Below are positions 47,922 through 60,052 of a stretch of 64,000 bases of DNA, in pieces (position 1 is the stretch's first letter; the number at the start of each line of letters is the position of its first letter). Location of the stretch: positions 1,178,001-1,242,000 of the forward strand of contig WACJ01000039.1 of the NCBI GenBank assembly GCA_008973525.1. Direction: 5' to 3'. The notes beneath the pieces were generated by a model. The model did no database searches, was not told where the DNA came from, and was given only the letters and a program-made list of their open reading frames with translations. The DNA is from Stenopsyche tienmushanensis. Lineage: Eukaryota; Arthropoda; Insecta; Trichoptera; Stenopsychidae. The translations under genes and the position numbers were made by a program.

Positions 47922-49175
47922 GTGAGAAGTCTTTACTGTCGTAATGCATTCAAAATCACAAACACACAAGACAATTCTTAAATATCAAGTGATATATCAT
48001 AGATCTCGATGCTATCTATTTAATCAGACATTCCATAACATTAGACTAAATGTATTTCTACGATATTATAAGGCCATAATTGAATAAAATCTAATACGAA
48101 ATATTGATGTATTTTCTTACAATTTTGAACATATTTCAACACACCACTACACGACCGATATTGATAATACAAATAACACCACTATCTATATACAATACAC
48201 ACTTATCGTCGAAGGAAGATAATATTTTTATGCTTATTTATTCTTATTTTTTGGCAGATAAAACTATTTTTAACGGCGGCAATTGAGTGGGAGGCGCTCT
48301 GGGGAATAAACGAAAGATTGTGTTTAACCTCCACAAAGGCGTTTCCATCGGGCGTAATGAATTTCTCCTCACGGAGCAAACATAATTAACTCTTCCTATT
48401 CCATTGAAAATCGTGTCACTTCCATTGTTAATCCAACCTTCATACACGTAACGTCTTCCTGCAGAGCTGTCAACTTTGGCCCAATGAAATTGTCCATCGT
48501 CACGTAGCTTCGACCCCATAAACTTTGTTTGGCAATCGTTAAATCGCCCAATCGTAAAACAAGACAGGGCTCATGTCTACCATTTAATCATTTTTCTCAG
48601 ACAGAACGTATTTATATCCGGAATTCCGCGCATTGCATCAAATACGTCAAAGGCCCTCCCTTTTAACCGATAAGATTGCGCTGCTTTATTGCGAATTTGG
48701 ATGTCTTTTGTCCGGCGCGCTTATCGGATTCAATTCCATTAGGGTGGTATCTATTGACCTTTCATGGTCACCCGTGGATGACCTTCGATATTCAGCAACC
48801 TTTCAGAAAGCTTTGTCCTCGGCCGTAAGGTTGCATCGAACACGGCCGTCGTGACAAATTTAGAATTTTTAGAGCCCTTGTGTCGATTATGTAGATGGGA
48901 AGACAGGGTGGCCATTATTTCAGGACCCACACGAGACCGAGGGATACATGGCGAGAGAACACAGGGTCGTAAAGTATGACGCTCCTAATGAGATCGTTTG
49001 ATTTTATTGTCTGCAGGAGTTGCGAATTATTCGGTTAAATTAAATTTATCATTTGCAAAATTATATTGAACGTGTATAGTTTCCACTGCGATTTTGATCA
49101 AAGGCGAGAAACAAAACTAAAACAATTTTTGACACACTCATTGATATATTTTTTTATATTTAATCCCTTAAAAAG
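47922..49175. other. No certain gene; unexplained minus-strand open frame at 48244-48519
   Basis: The minus-strand frame 48244-48519 (91 codons) reads LRDDGQFHWAKVDSSAGRRY then VYEGWINNGSDTIFNG. It is less AT-rich than its surroundings and looks somewhat protein-like, but I recognise no family and see no reliable splice sites. 48633-48854 (+) is a second chance-like frame. Confidence 0.25.
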
Positions 49176-49179
49176 GTAA

Positions 49180-49400
49180 GATACAATGTTGTGTGGAGAG
49201 AAACAGAGACGGAGAGATTATGTTGCGTACATCGTACGATTGTATAGATTTTTAACCCAAATTTATTTATGTATACACAAAGAAATGAATGAATATTGTG
49301 TGCTATCGACAGTGTTTATTTATTTACATACAAGCTTCATACGCGCTGCGACGGTCCTGAAAGATAAGTGGATTTATACAGATGATAAGTGGTGGATATA
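49180..49400 (+). repeat. Repeat family A, shortened copy
   Basis: GAGAAACAGAGACGGAGAGA then ATCGTACGATTGTATAG match 15230-15300. GTGTGCTATCGACAGTGTTT and GCTGCGACGGTCCTGAAAGA match 25880-25960. About 300 bases present in the 25.4-kb copy are missing from the middle. Confidence 0.7.
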
Positions 49401-49499
49401 CAAATGTTTATGATGATTTTAAATTACCACAATACCCAAACAATAACACTTATTTTAACAATGTGATACAGCGTCTGTATCAATGTGAGTTTTCAATTC

Positions 49500-49650
49500 T
49501 TCCGATCTGATCCGAGACGCTCATTTGTCATATCAGCGGTCCGAAAAGCGGACCGATTGGACGTACAAACTTTGTGGCGCCACTCCGTCCTCTTTTTGGG
49601 CTTTTTGCGGCATTGTCTATGATTTATACGATCATTGAAGCAACATAGCG
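49500..49650 (+). repeat. Repeat family B fragment
   Basis: Core hairpin CGGTCCGaaaagCGGACCG at 49537-49555, then GATTGGACGTACAAACTTTG and CTCCGTCCTCTTTTTGGGC, as at 21660-21740. Confidence 0.75.
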
Positions 49651-51897
49651 TCCAGACACTTTTTATCTTATTTTCTTAAAAAAACAATAACTGTCATCTA
49701 TACGTTAGGTCGGGTACTTTTGGGACAATGTTTGTATATTATTTAACATACATTATAATAGTATTTAACATATTGCATTTATGATAGTATTAGTTTTATA
49801 TTTGTATATACTAAATATATTTCCGGGAGGAGGAGGAGAGGCGGAAGTTAGATACTTGCCATAGGCACTTCATATCCTTGTTAAGTTCTTAATTAAATCT
49901 GGATCGAGACAATCCACACCAAGACTTCCAATCTCTCAAAATTTTTGATGCGATGCATATTTTTTATAATCTAAAAAATTAAATTTACACTAAGCCCAGG
50001 AATCAATTGTTATATTTTGCTTCCAATAAATATAATTTTTAGCCTTTTTCCTAAAATTGGGCTTGGTTATTGAAGCTGTTTGATTGAGTAAAAAATTATT
50101 AACCGGATTCCACTTGATTTTGATTCTAATTGGCTCAACGCAAAACGTACCATCGTATCAAGCACGCAAGACGTCTATATATCGCCGCGCCGCACTCTTG
50201 GCGGAAATCGTTCGTAAAGAACGAAATTGACTATGGATTTGTTTCCCGATTATCACTTTCAATCAAATACATATTTTTTAGCAGTCCACCATAGGAAAAT
50301 GTTACCAACAATTATGATTATAGTTCAAATATGGATTTTTCTGTAAGTCCAAAGTCAATACGATGCCATTACAATTTTAAAAATATTTTTTACATGCAAT
50401 ATAATATTATTGGGTGGTCCTGTTTAAATTGGTATGATACTGTCAATACAACGATTATGCTTTATCGATTTAAATTTCAAAAATGTCAAACCATAGCCTT
50501 TCGTTATCATCTGGCTTATTTATCATTTATCAAAATGTCAATCACGGTATTTTATGCATGTATAGCATCCGAATTAAATGGGTTAATTTGCATATATAAA
50601 ATTTGTAATATAAATAGAATAATCATATAAAATGCTCACAATCCCTGTGCGGCAGAATCTCATTATTCTGTTTGTTGGTGCGAATAGTCGCCCTGTTGAT
50701 ATATAATATAAGAAACGGGTTTGTATATAAGGAAGATAGATGTAAAAGGATGATGGGAAAAAATCCTTTCGTGTTTCGTATACATTTTCTATATCCCGAA
50801 TTGTATAATGTGCCGAAGACTAAATATTTTTTATGTTCGTTTTTAAGTATATATACAGTATGAGAGCTCAATTTCTTGCGTTTGAAGCATCGCGAAATTT
50901 TCTTGTTTAAATTCGTTTTTATATCGCTCGTTTGATTCCGGTCTACTTGTAGTTAGTTTTCTGCACAGTTTTGGGAGATAAAACCAATCATTACCGATTT
51001 GCAGATGGGCCATCAATCGTATTTGCGGAACGAAATGCCACTCTTGTTGAATATTAAAAAATGAGATGCTGACGTACATAAAACAACAGCATCGCCACGA
51101 AATGGATAATCGATATTTTTTCTATAATCATATGAAAATAAAAATCCGTAGAGTAATTCAGAGGAAGCCATAATCGCCCCCAACGAACATTCCTTCCAGG
51201 CCAAATCTCTTCGGCGGTCTGATGTTCCAGCGAACATGATTACGTCCACGATGACGTCGACTTACATAACAGTGACAAAAGTGGAGAATCACAATTTTCT
51301 TAAGCCGAACTGAAAAAAAGAGTGTTCCAAAAATATGAAAACGACCTTATCTCTGTGACGCCGAAGCTGCGTCATCACCACTTTGGCAGGGCCTTTATTC
51401 GTTGACACGTATATATATTACAAATGATACATCATGGCATCACGAGCTATGAAGAAGAACACGGACGAAGCCATCATTTGACACTTCAAATTAAACATAA
51501 AAGTTATGGCATCGAATGGAAACATCTTACATACTTCCCCGATTAATACGAGCAAGCGTCGTAAATTTAAAAGCAAACATTCGCGTTATAAAAGTTACAG
51601 GACCGAAACTTTATTGATATGCTCTTTAACCGTTTTTTTGCTATTTTTATTGAATCTTCAGACACTTTGCGGCTTCTGGCAGAAAGCCTTCCAAGCAGCA
51701 ACTGAAATAGATAATTATATTTATGTATATCCGAGCACCCACACGTTGTGCCTTCTGGCTAATTGTATGTCATCCTCAATGATTTTCGATCTAAGCATCA
51801 AGATAAATTTAAAAATATCATCTGATCAACCTTCAACTTCAAATATACAGAGTATTTCAATAAAGACGCTCGATTTTTAAATGTAAATAAAACAGGT
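49651..51897. other. No recognisable gene
   Basis: The open frame 51506-51880 (+, 124 codons) has a good ATG context, a basic start (KRRKFKSKHSRYKSYR) and one hydrophobic segment (LLICSLTVFLLFLLNL), but no family resemblance, and its end abuts a family C repeat. Others (50331-50630, 50623-51249) look like chance. A short repeat near 50172-50205 matches 22405-22440. Confidence 0.3.
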
Positions 51898-53165
51898 CGT
51901 GTGTGAGATATCCATTTAATTTTATTGTATTTGAAATAATATTTCATGGCATTACGTATCGAGCTGCCAAAACGAGCAGCGTAGTAGTCGACCAAATGAA
52001 GTAAGCTAAGTATAAGCTAGCAGATATGGTAAGTAATTCAAAAAGTGCTGTATATCGCATAATGATCAAAAGTTTGGGCATGAGAAAGCTGTGTGCAAGA
52101 GGGGTGCCGCATTTGCTTACAATGGAACAAAAACATCGTCGTGAGGTTGTTTCAATCGAGTGTTTGGCAATATGACATAGCAATAAAGCTGATTTTTTGC
52201 GTCGATTCATAACCATGAATGAGACTTGAATCCATCACTTCACATCTGAGATATGCGACCCTCCACTGACCCGAGCTGTCTATTGGTCCCGCTATTCGGG
52301 ACCATGACAGCCCGCTCAACAAATTTTGTAACATAAAACTAAAAAAAATATCTAATAAAGCAACATAAATTAATACAATAGAAAATATATAGTTTTTATG
52401 GGTGGGTTGAAGTATAGACTCATTCGCAACCTCATTTAGTGCGTGTCACCTATGAAAGTTATCCTCTAAGGGAGATTACGTGATCGTACAGATCATAGAA
52501 AATGCCGCAAAAAGCCCTAAAAGAGGACGAAATGGTCACAAAGTCTGTGTGTCCAACCGGTCCGCTTTTCAGACCGCTGACATGACGAATGAGCGCCTCG
52601 CGATCGGACGCCATACCTCAACATATTTACAGAACGATTACGAACTCTCATTATAAAGCGAAGTTGTCCGAAGAAGACTGATCTGAATTAAATTTTAATC
52701 CCCATTCGCAGTTGAGCCCGTAGCGGGCGTCTGTATTGCCACCCCCCTGTTATGGTCCTGTCGAGAGGTCCAATTTTCGATGACTGCCGCTTAAATCAGG
52801 CTGAATTTGCAGGATGGCGTTCGTAATGTTGATTTTGAAGGCATCATTTGTTTGTGGATAGCTCCAAAGAAAGAGGTCTAAAAGGCGTTAAAACACACGA
52901 TCTCTGTGGCCGGATCATGTTGCCGATATTCATAGCATCCAGTTTAGGCCTTAATTTTTCTTGTTCACACATCCATTCATCCAAAAATGAGCCTCATCGC
53001 TAAAGATGATTGTTTTGGCGAAAAGTTTCTCGAATTTGATACAAATGTTATTCAACGCTTCATGATGATTTGCCATACACTATTGAATAATTCCCAAGAA
53101 ATTTAATAGATTTTGCTTTAATAACATGGTCGCTCTAACGTAACAAACTTCGAGCGTCCTTATCG
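51898..53165 (-). mobile_element. Family C Tc1/mariner-superfamily transposon split by a composite B/mariner insertion
   Basis: 51898-51957 matches 32165-32235 (AGATATCCA then TTTTATTGTATTTGAAATAA), and 52745-53165 continues the family (GAGGTCCAATTTTCGATGAC). Minus-strand reading near 53030-52965 gives KTIIFSDEAHFWMNGCVN, the first catalytic Asp motif (FSDEAHFW) of this transposase group. The right end (CAAACTTCGAGCGTCCTTAT) matches 1572-1592. The sequence between 51958 and about 52700 belongs to another repeat. Confidence 0.78.
51958..52700 (-). mobile_element. Composite repeat: mariner fragment plus family B, inverted copy of 21490-22205
   Basis: The left part (about 52020-52250, + strand) reads LGMRKLCARGVPHLLTMEQK then VSIECLAI and, after breaks, TWIHHFTSE-like residues, a decayed mariner transposase. 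CTGTCTATTGGTCCCGCTAT follows, then family B reversed with the hairpin core at 52558-52576 and CGAAGTTGTCCGAAGAAGAC. The parts are in the same relative order as at 21.5-22.2 kb. It sits inside a family C element. Confidence 0.8.
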
Positions 53166-55148
53166 AAAGAACAATTATATTATAATGATTTATATGCACA
53201 TATGGATGCATCCTGTAATTTGTAACACATCTTGCAGATCGAAGACATTCCATCATAATTCTATTCCATCACAAAGAAACTTCAATTGGTTTATATACAC
53301 AATAAAATGTATTTATGAGCCTGGCAGCTTATTTTGGATGCAGCACGCTTCACCAGTGCCAAATCTAAGATATTTTCTACTCGAAAACAATTCGTTTATT
53401 AGTTGAATCGCGATGCTAATAACATGTATGCCTGTAATGCATACAATCGATTAATGGCGCTAAAATGCATCTGTCAGCAATATTTCTGCATGCTTTAAAC
53501 ACATCATTATCTGCAACAATCATATTAGATAAATATGTAATCGTTCCGTCGATATAATATACAAATGTTGCGAAACCATTCGGCAAATATGTAATCAAAT
53601 CGATAATCGTGAACTAATCGAAATTCTACACAACAGCTGAAATTCTTCCATGTATCGGAATAGTTCCTCTAAAATTATCTCTATCTTATCTCGCTGTAAT
53701 GGAATAGGCGTCAAAATAGCAATCTATGCAAGCATATATGTTTCGTCGACCTAGATAATTATTGTGTCCCAAAACTATGCGGCCCTTTAATCTACATCCA
53801 TGTTATAATACACCATGACTCACTAATGACTTTAGCCACGAGTAATTACTATGTATATTTACACAGTCGACTGAGATCATTTTAACATTTGTCTTGGGCA
53901 AGATGTCATGATAGTGTGTCAATCGATGTAATGCGCTGTGAATATTTTCGGTGGAACTGCGTCAATGGTCTTTTTTCTGGGACTTATACGGGAAATATGC
54001 ATGAAATCCGAGAAAAAACATGGATTAGAGCTTTTTTTTGGGAAAATTTGTCACGCTGTCCAAAGATCGCACTTTTCGCAAAGACGATGTAATAGTTGGC
54101 GATCTAAATGCTGATCTCAGGCTGGATACATTTTTAAAATGGACGATTGATCCATGTCTGGCCGGATGCTTAGAATACAAGAAGACTGTTTAATCATTAA
54201 TTTCTGTTGGCAGCTCATTTTTATCAAATTGATAACAGTTCCAAATTGAGATGCAGATATTTTGGATTAATTTTTCCTCGAGATAAAATATGAATTTGGT
54301 CTGTTTTCAGCACCGCGTTTGGCTTGAATATACCAAGTCAAATGAAGATATGTTTAATCTGATCTGTTATGGGATGGAATAATTTAATTTTATCCTGTTT
54401 AGCGTAGAAATTTGGAAGTTATCTTCATTCGCAATTATTCTTGGCGATATCATCCATTATGCAGGGTTTTCCAGACCGAGTTTTACTAATTTAAATCCTT
54501 TGTAGTTGTTAATAAGCGTCAAATAAGTCTTCACCCTGGCTCTTATGAGGATAGAAGGGGTTAGAATTCTTGTACTCCAGAATCCAAGTTTTCTATGGTT
54601 TTCCATGGAAAACTGATCGGTTTTACGAAGCATTTTATTTTTAATTAATGGTGTAATTATCTCATGTTCCTACGGTAATCCTTCCTGTAAATTAACTTAT
54701 TGAAAGTAAATATATGCATGATATACGTATGTATTTAGTTGAAGAAGAAGACTACCAACAATTTGGAGCAGGGATTGGTTATAAAAGGGCCAGGATCAGC
54801 TTAGATCATAATCGAGATATAAGAATGAATGCATTTTTTTGTATACGTTCTTATCCGTTCATTTGTGCATGCATTTTCTACTTAATTCATGCATTTGAAA
54901 AAATTAAGCCGCAGCGAAAGGATAAAGCCATAAAATCATCTTGCAATTGAAAGGTCAGGACCATTGATTAGCCCCAGCATCATAAGATCCAGTGTGTCAA
55001 TATGAAATACTGAGCTCTTCGGACAATTGGATAAATTGCTTACTTCCTCTGGAGTATTTTAAATATAAAGTGTATTCTAAACGTTTATACAGCACGCATA
55101 TTATAGAGAAATATCGCAATTTAGGCTCGCTGTACAGATGTAACACAT
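53166..55148. other. No recognisable gene
   Basis: Open frames at 53185-53406, 53889-54092 and 54714-54950 (+) have no domain. No repeat shared with other parts was seen. Confidence 0.4.
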
Positions 55149-55575
55149 CACTCAATAAGTTCGTAGGATGATATAGTTAGCGCCATTAAAGTTCATAAAA
55201 TAGCTTCGATATATTGTAAATTGAAGTTACATGAGAACCTTAAATGTATTAAAAGGCAGTGTATTCAATATTTTGCATCAAAAAGTAAGCTTTGTTCGAA
55301 GCGGGCACCACGTTTGCTTACAAGTCGACCGCGTCCACAATTCGGAGCGCTGTTTCTGCGCAATAAAAATTATATTTTCATGCGGTATATGATAATAGAT
55401 GAAACATGGATCCATCACTACATTTCAAACTCAAATCAGCAGTCAGCTCAATGGATATCAATCGGCGAAAGACACCCAAAGTGACCAAAATGCAAATGTT
55501 AGCTGGTTTTGGCCTCTGTATTTTGTTATATGCATGTGTTTTAAGCATAGATTACACTAAGAAAGGAAGAACTAA
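55149..55575 (+). mobile_element. Mariner-2 copy, left end and transposase fragment
   Basis: Terminal repeat CACTCAATAAG-TTCGTAGGATG at 55149-55170, then a + strand frame with KRAPRLLTSRPRPQFGALFL (compare WVPRLLT) and YMIIDETWIHHYISNSNQQS then AQWISIGERHPK. DETWIHHY carries the first catalytic Asp of this mariner type. The right terminal repeat is absent, and the copy meets a family A fragment at about 55575. Same family as 59541-60052. Confidence 0.85.
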
Positions 55576-55735
55576 CGTCATCGAAATCTTAGATACTATA
55601 TTTGTATGTCCGCCATTTATCATCCGTACAAATCTATTTATCCATCAGAACCGTCGCTGTGTGTATGAAGCTTGTACATAAATAAATAAACACTGTCGAT
55701 AGCACACAATGTTCGACCATTTCTTCAAGTAAAGT
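55575..55735 (-). repeat. Repeat family A fragment, reversed
   Basis: TACTATATTTGTATGTCCGC, then CGTCGCTGTGTGTATGAAGC and ACTGTCGATAGCACACAATG. It matches 62570-62700 in the same orientation and 25870-25990 reversed. Confidence 0.7.
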
Positions 55736-56784
55736 GTTATTTCCAGTTAATTTCTACGTATTTAACTGCATGTTTGGGAATCGTCGTCCAAACATTTATC
55801 TTTGCATTGTAAATGTCGCCTCCGGAAGGCTGCATGCTCGCATTTAATCTAATACCTTCGACGCCAAGGTTCTTTCTGCAAGTCGATAAATATAGAAATA
55901 TCATCACAAACTGGGTCATATCGGGGGTCATTATGAATCCGAAAAAAAAAATTTTTTTCGTAGGGTATTCGCGAATTTTCGCCGACGTCCATAGCGCGGA
56001 GAGTGAAAGTTATATATAAAAATCACACGTGCTTCGAATAAGAGAGGCAACTGAATTATTTATGAATTACGTTGCATACCGAATTCATCATCCGACTTGT
56101 GCACATATTTATAATTTGTAGTTTTCCTGAAATATCGAAGCAGATGCGAGAAATCGTATCTTCCACAGCAGTATTTTCATATAATTTTTCATGAATTATA
56201 TGATGGTGTCAGAACAAACACCATTTTATCCTTATCCATATCAACTATTGTATCAATGAAGCAATTAATTAGACGGTCATAAAAGTCAGTTTTATAGTTG
56301 AAACATTGAAAGTCCAAATTATGTATTTTAGACTTAGACTTAGGGAACTATCAATGGTACAAAATAAATAAATTACATATAGCTGTGGCTCTCAAACTAT
56401 TTCATTCTAAATGTGAGCAAGTACTGGATACTTAATATATAGGTTTGAGCTCAAATCCAAATTGTGAATAAAATTCTAATTATTAATAAATTAAATCATG
56501 CAGAGCCGCCTATGAGCGAATGGATTAACGACAATTATTAAAATGTCATTTATTAATAATAATTTCGCTATTCACTCATAGATCCTCTCCTATTTAAAAT
56601 TCTTATTCAAATAGAAAAGTCTCATATGGACATTATCTACGTCCGATAATGGACATGATACCTTAATTCGTTGATTAATAATCGCACATACGTGCGTTCG
56701 GTCGATTTAAATTATATTTCCGACCAAGTTTAACGAACACAAAGAATCACTTGTATTTATATAAAAGAATACAATATTTGAATT
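55736..56784. other. No gene; small inverted repeat at about 56510-56590
   Basis: CCGCCTATGAGCGAATGG and TTCGCTATTCACTCATAG face each other about 70 bases apart. The first part also occurs near 4309. This is possibly a very short MITE. The rest is AT-rich with no domain-bearing frames. Confidence 0.4.
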
Positions 56785-57025
56785 TTTTCCCGCCGAAATC
56801 TGGACGCTTGAAAACAGTGGCGTAACTGCTGATTGGCGAGTTTAGGCGACGCCCAGGGGCATTAACTGTCTAATCTATGTATACATATATACAGTACACA
56901 TATGCTTTTCAAATTGTTATATTATCCCTACCGGTGATGTATTTACTACACCTAGACTTTAATAATGGAAATATCGATATGAAATATAATAGATACGGGG
57001 TTAAAAAAAATTGTATTCCTCCATA
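56785..57025 (+). mobile_element. hAT fragment, reversed relative to the other copies
   Basis: The complement of this segment follows 12010-12260: AATACAA, TAGATACGG, TACCGGTGATGTATTTACTA, then ACTGTCTAATCTATGTATAC and AATCTGGACGCTTG. Both terminal repeats are missing. Confidence 0.8.
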
Positions 57026-57067
57026 TGCATGATTTGGACATACAATTGCATGATTTGGACATCTACA
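57026..57067. repeat. Tandem duplication of a 21-bp unit
   Basis: GCATGATTTGGACATACAAT is followed directly by a second GCATGATTTGGACAT copy. It begins exactly where the hAT fragment ends. Confidence 0.75.
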
Positions 57068-57679
57068 ATGAATATTCAAGCATATCATTATATTTATGCT
57101 TCAATATTGATATTCTATAGCTTTGAACGATTGCGGTTTTTGCGATACGAACATTCAACTCATATGCGAATGCGTATAAATCCGCTTTTGCGGTTTTTGT
57201 ATTCGCAGAAAGACGGCGCAAAAAATATTCGAAGCAATCGCAATAAAATCCAATATAAGGGCGTTGGCAGACTGGTGTTAAACGACGTCTAGCTCCATGA
57301 TGCTTGTGAATTTATTTCTAAATTGTTCGATTTACCTTGTAATTTTGTAATTGGCCCAATATAAAACGCCTATGCTTCGTTTTTAATCTGACAATCTCGG
57401 ACTATAAATCTGCATAACAATTGCTAATCAATCATCGAAGCCTCCATTGGGCCCACACAGTGCAATTATTTAATACTATGAATTTGAATCGCAATACTGT
57501 TTTATAGTACGTATATATTTTTGCATAAAATAATATATTTAATCGAGTTATCTAAAATGACTTCCGACCGCATGTATATATATTTTTTCATGTCCATTAA
57601 TGCATCATTATAATTGATTATTTTAATCACAGTCGTATGTTTGATTTGATACGAATGTTTGTTTGTAAATTTAATGTAA
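57068..57679. other. No recognisable gene
   Basis: AT-rich with only short chance frames on either strand. Confidence 0.4.
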
Positions 57680-58060
57680 TAATTAATTGTATATTTGGAG
57701 GGGTGCGAATGATTGTTGAGCGCCACTGGCGCGAGCTGCCCGTTGCAAGAAAATTATCTGAGTGTCATTTACGCGTTGGTTCCTTCGCTGTCCGGTGGCG
57801 CTGCGCTCCTTCTCAAAACAAATCCCGCGATTTGTTTGGGAAACGTCAAATACATAACATAACCTATAAAATTTACATTTTCAAAACTTTTCCGATCGAA
57901 GAATCGGATTTATTCGCTCGCGCGAATTTAAAATAATCGCGAAAAATAACAATTTTATTTATATCCAGTGATCGATTGTGTATCTGTGCTTAGATTGTGT
58001 TATTGCAACTGTCGTGTTTGTGGACATTCCAACTGTCAAAATGTATGCGAGTTTTTTAAC
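57680..58060 (+). promoter_or_regulatory. Promoter-like region with GC-rich inverted motif
   Basis: A GC-rich patch (GAGCGCCACTGGCGCGAGC to CCGGTGGCGCTGCGCTCC) contains facing GCGCCAC/GTGGCGC motifs. It is followed by AACGTCAAATACATAACATA and ACCT, then AACTGTCAAAATG at about 58030. Such GC islands with ATAACCT-type sequence are often seen just upstream of insect genes. The frame after ATG 58040 stops after about a dozen codons, and no donor was assigned. It may be another transcription start of a gene continuing to the right. Confidence 0.35.
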
Positions 58061-59540
58061 CAAACTGATCATAAGGCGATAAATTTTGTGCATCAACGAA
58101 TAATTTGAAATGTGCTCTTTTCCGATTAAAAATCGTTTTGCAATGCGTCGACGTGAGATAACGACTCGTTATTATCGCTCGTTTGAATATTAGCGAAAAT
58201 TATCGTCGGGCGTCATAATAAGGGGTGAATCGTTATCTGAAGCTTTCTAAATTCACTTTGTTTTTAACGCGTATCGATAAATAATCGAAAATCCTTAATG
58301 GATCCAATATGACAAGTTGGCAAACATTTGCGTCCTTAATGCGTTAACCCTTATCGCAATTTATCAGAGCCGCATTTACTTATTACAAAGGGGCATAAAT
58401 CAGTCGTTTTATTAACCTGCGGGGCGCAACTTCTCGTATCTTTTTAATTAAAAAACATGCACATTAGGTAGTATGAATAATATTTCTATAAATGTGATAC
58501 GTTGTATGCTTTTTTTGCGAATGTACTTCTTGCACAATTAGGATTTAATTACAGCCTTCTTGGTTACAGTTGTGCCTTAACCGTGAGAAAAATGAGCCTT
58601 CACGCTTCAAATGTATTCAAATTGAATGCAAAAATGTGCATTGTATGCGTTCGCAAGCGCGTAATCGTTCCCGATTTGTTGAGAAATCTTCCGAACGTTT
58701 TATTGCTTTTTTTGATGAGATCACACCTACTGATCTAATCAAAAGTATTCCACGTCTAACATTTGTGCGATTTGACCTCAACCTCTTGAATGCGTCCAAT
58801 TATTTGAGATTCGCATACAATGAATGTTCAAAAAGACCAGTTTGCCCGACGATCAATTCAAATCAAATTTATTCAATTCGCGTCCACCAAACAACAACGC
58901 AATGACTATATTTTGTTGTTGAAATAAACAACAAACACTTTTAACTTGTTTTTTTGGAAATTTTAACGACGGTGTATGAAAATCTTAGGCACTTGAGTCG
59001 TTATCATGTCTATTTTTATGGATGATTATTTAATACCATACACATAATAAAAATCATTATTTACATGACATTTAACACTGAGAGATAACAAGAAAAATGT
59101 TCAAATATTCCACACTGAATCAATAAAATATAAGAACAAAATTCAAGAAATAGGACGATAAATTAACAATCAAATCACATTGAGCTACTAATATGAAAAT
59201 ATACAGTTTTTCCAAGCGATCTTCATTCATACGCAATGTGACTGATATTAGACCAAAATGATGATCAGATAAGTCAGATAAATTTTCTGCAGTCGTATAT
59301 TTTAAATTGCATCCCACGATTGACGCATATCAATCATTTTCTTCGTGTTTTGACAGAAATATCTACTTCACTTCTGCGAAAAATCGATTAGTTCAATGGA
59401 AATAATGTGAATTTGGTCCGAAATAAATGTCTGTGCAGTGTTACATTTCCCGTGACATTCGCTGTTAATGCACGATCGAAATAGCTACAAAAAATTGCAT
59501 TAAATCCGAAAGAATTCGCTTTGATCTTCTTACTTCTGAT
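58061..59540. other. No recognisable gene
   Basis: Overlapping frames at 58502-58738 and 58570-58905 (+) lack domains. They are slightly less AT-rich than average but have no convincing splice sites. Confidence 0.35.
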
Positions 59541-60052
59541 CACTCAATAAGTCCGTAGGATGATTAACACAAGTGTGTGAAGCAATCCAAAGTGAAATTT
59601 TGCCATTGTTGCGATCGAATTGTGACATGGTGCATTGTCTCGGCGAAAGAGCACTCTTTCTGTTTAATTTAGGGTCGTTTCTTAACACTAGCACTTTAGT
59701 CGCTTTGGGTTGCTTTCACCGTTTGCTGTCCATTCAGTCGGCTGACGATTTGACTGATGTGTAGTGATGGATCCATGTTTCATCTATTATCACATACCGC
59801 ATGTTAAAATCATCTTTATTGCGCAGAAACAGCGCTCCGAATTGTGGACGCGTTCGGCTTATAAGCAAACGCGCTACTCACTTCGAACAGAGCTCTCTCA
59901 GTGACAAAATTACAAAAGTAGCGTCACCAAAACCATTATAACTTGTTATGAAATGTTGACACGTAGTATTTGAAGTTTGATTCTTCATAAAAATCATACA
60001 GATTTATCAATAGTGGGGTCAACCGTACGCCATCCTACGAACTTATTGAGTG
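59541..60052 (-). mobile_element. Mariner-2, internally deleted copy with both terminal repeats
   Basis: CACTCAATAAG-TCCGTAGGATG at 59541-59562 and its complement CATCCTACGAA-CTTATTGAGTG at 60031-60052 differ at one position over 22. The minus strand holds decayed transposase around 59760-59900 (NMDPSLH in the region equivalent to ETWIHHY) with sequence matching 55310-55420. A 512-bp deletion derivative of a roughly 1.3-kb mariner. A clean TA duplication is not visible. Confidence 0.88.

Noticed and set aside
51506..51880. 124-codon + frame with a basic start and one hydrophobic segment
   Set aside because: The membrane-like segment is the only argument. AT-rich chance frames often encode Leu/Ile/Phe runs, and no homologue or splice context is recognisable.
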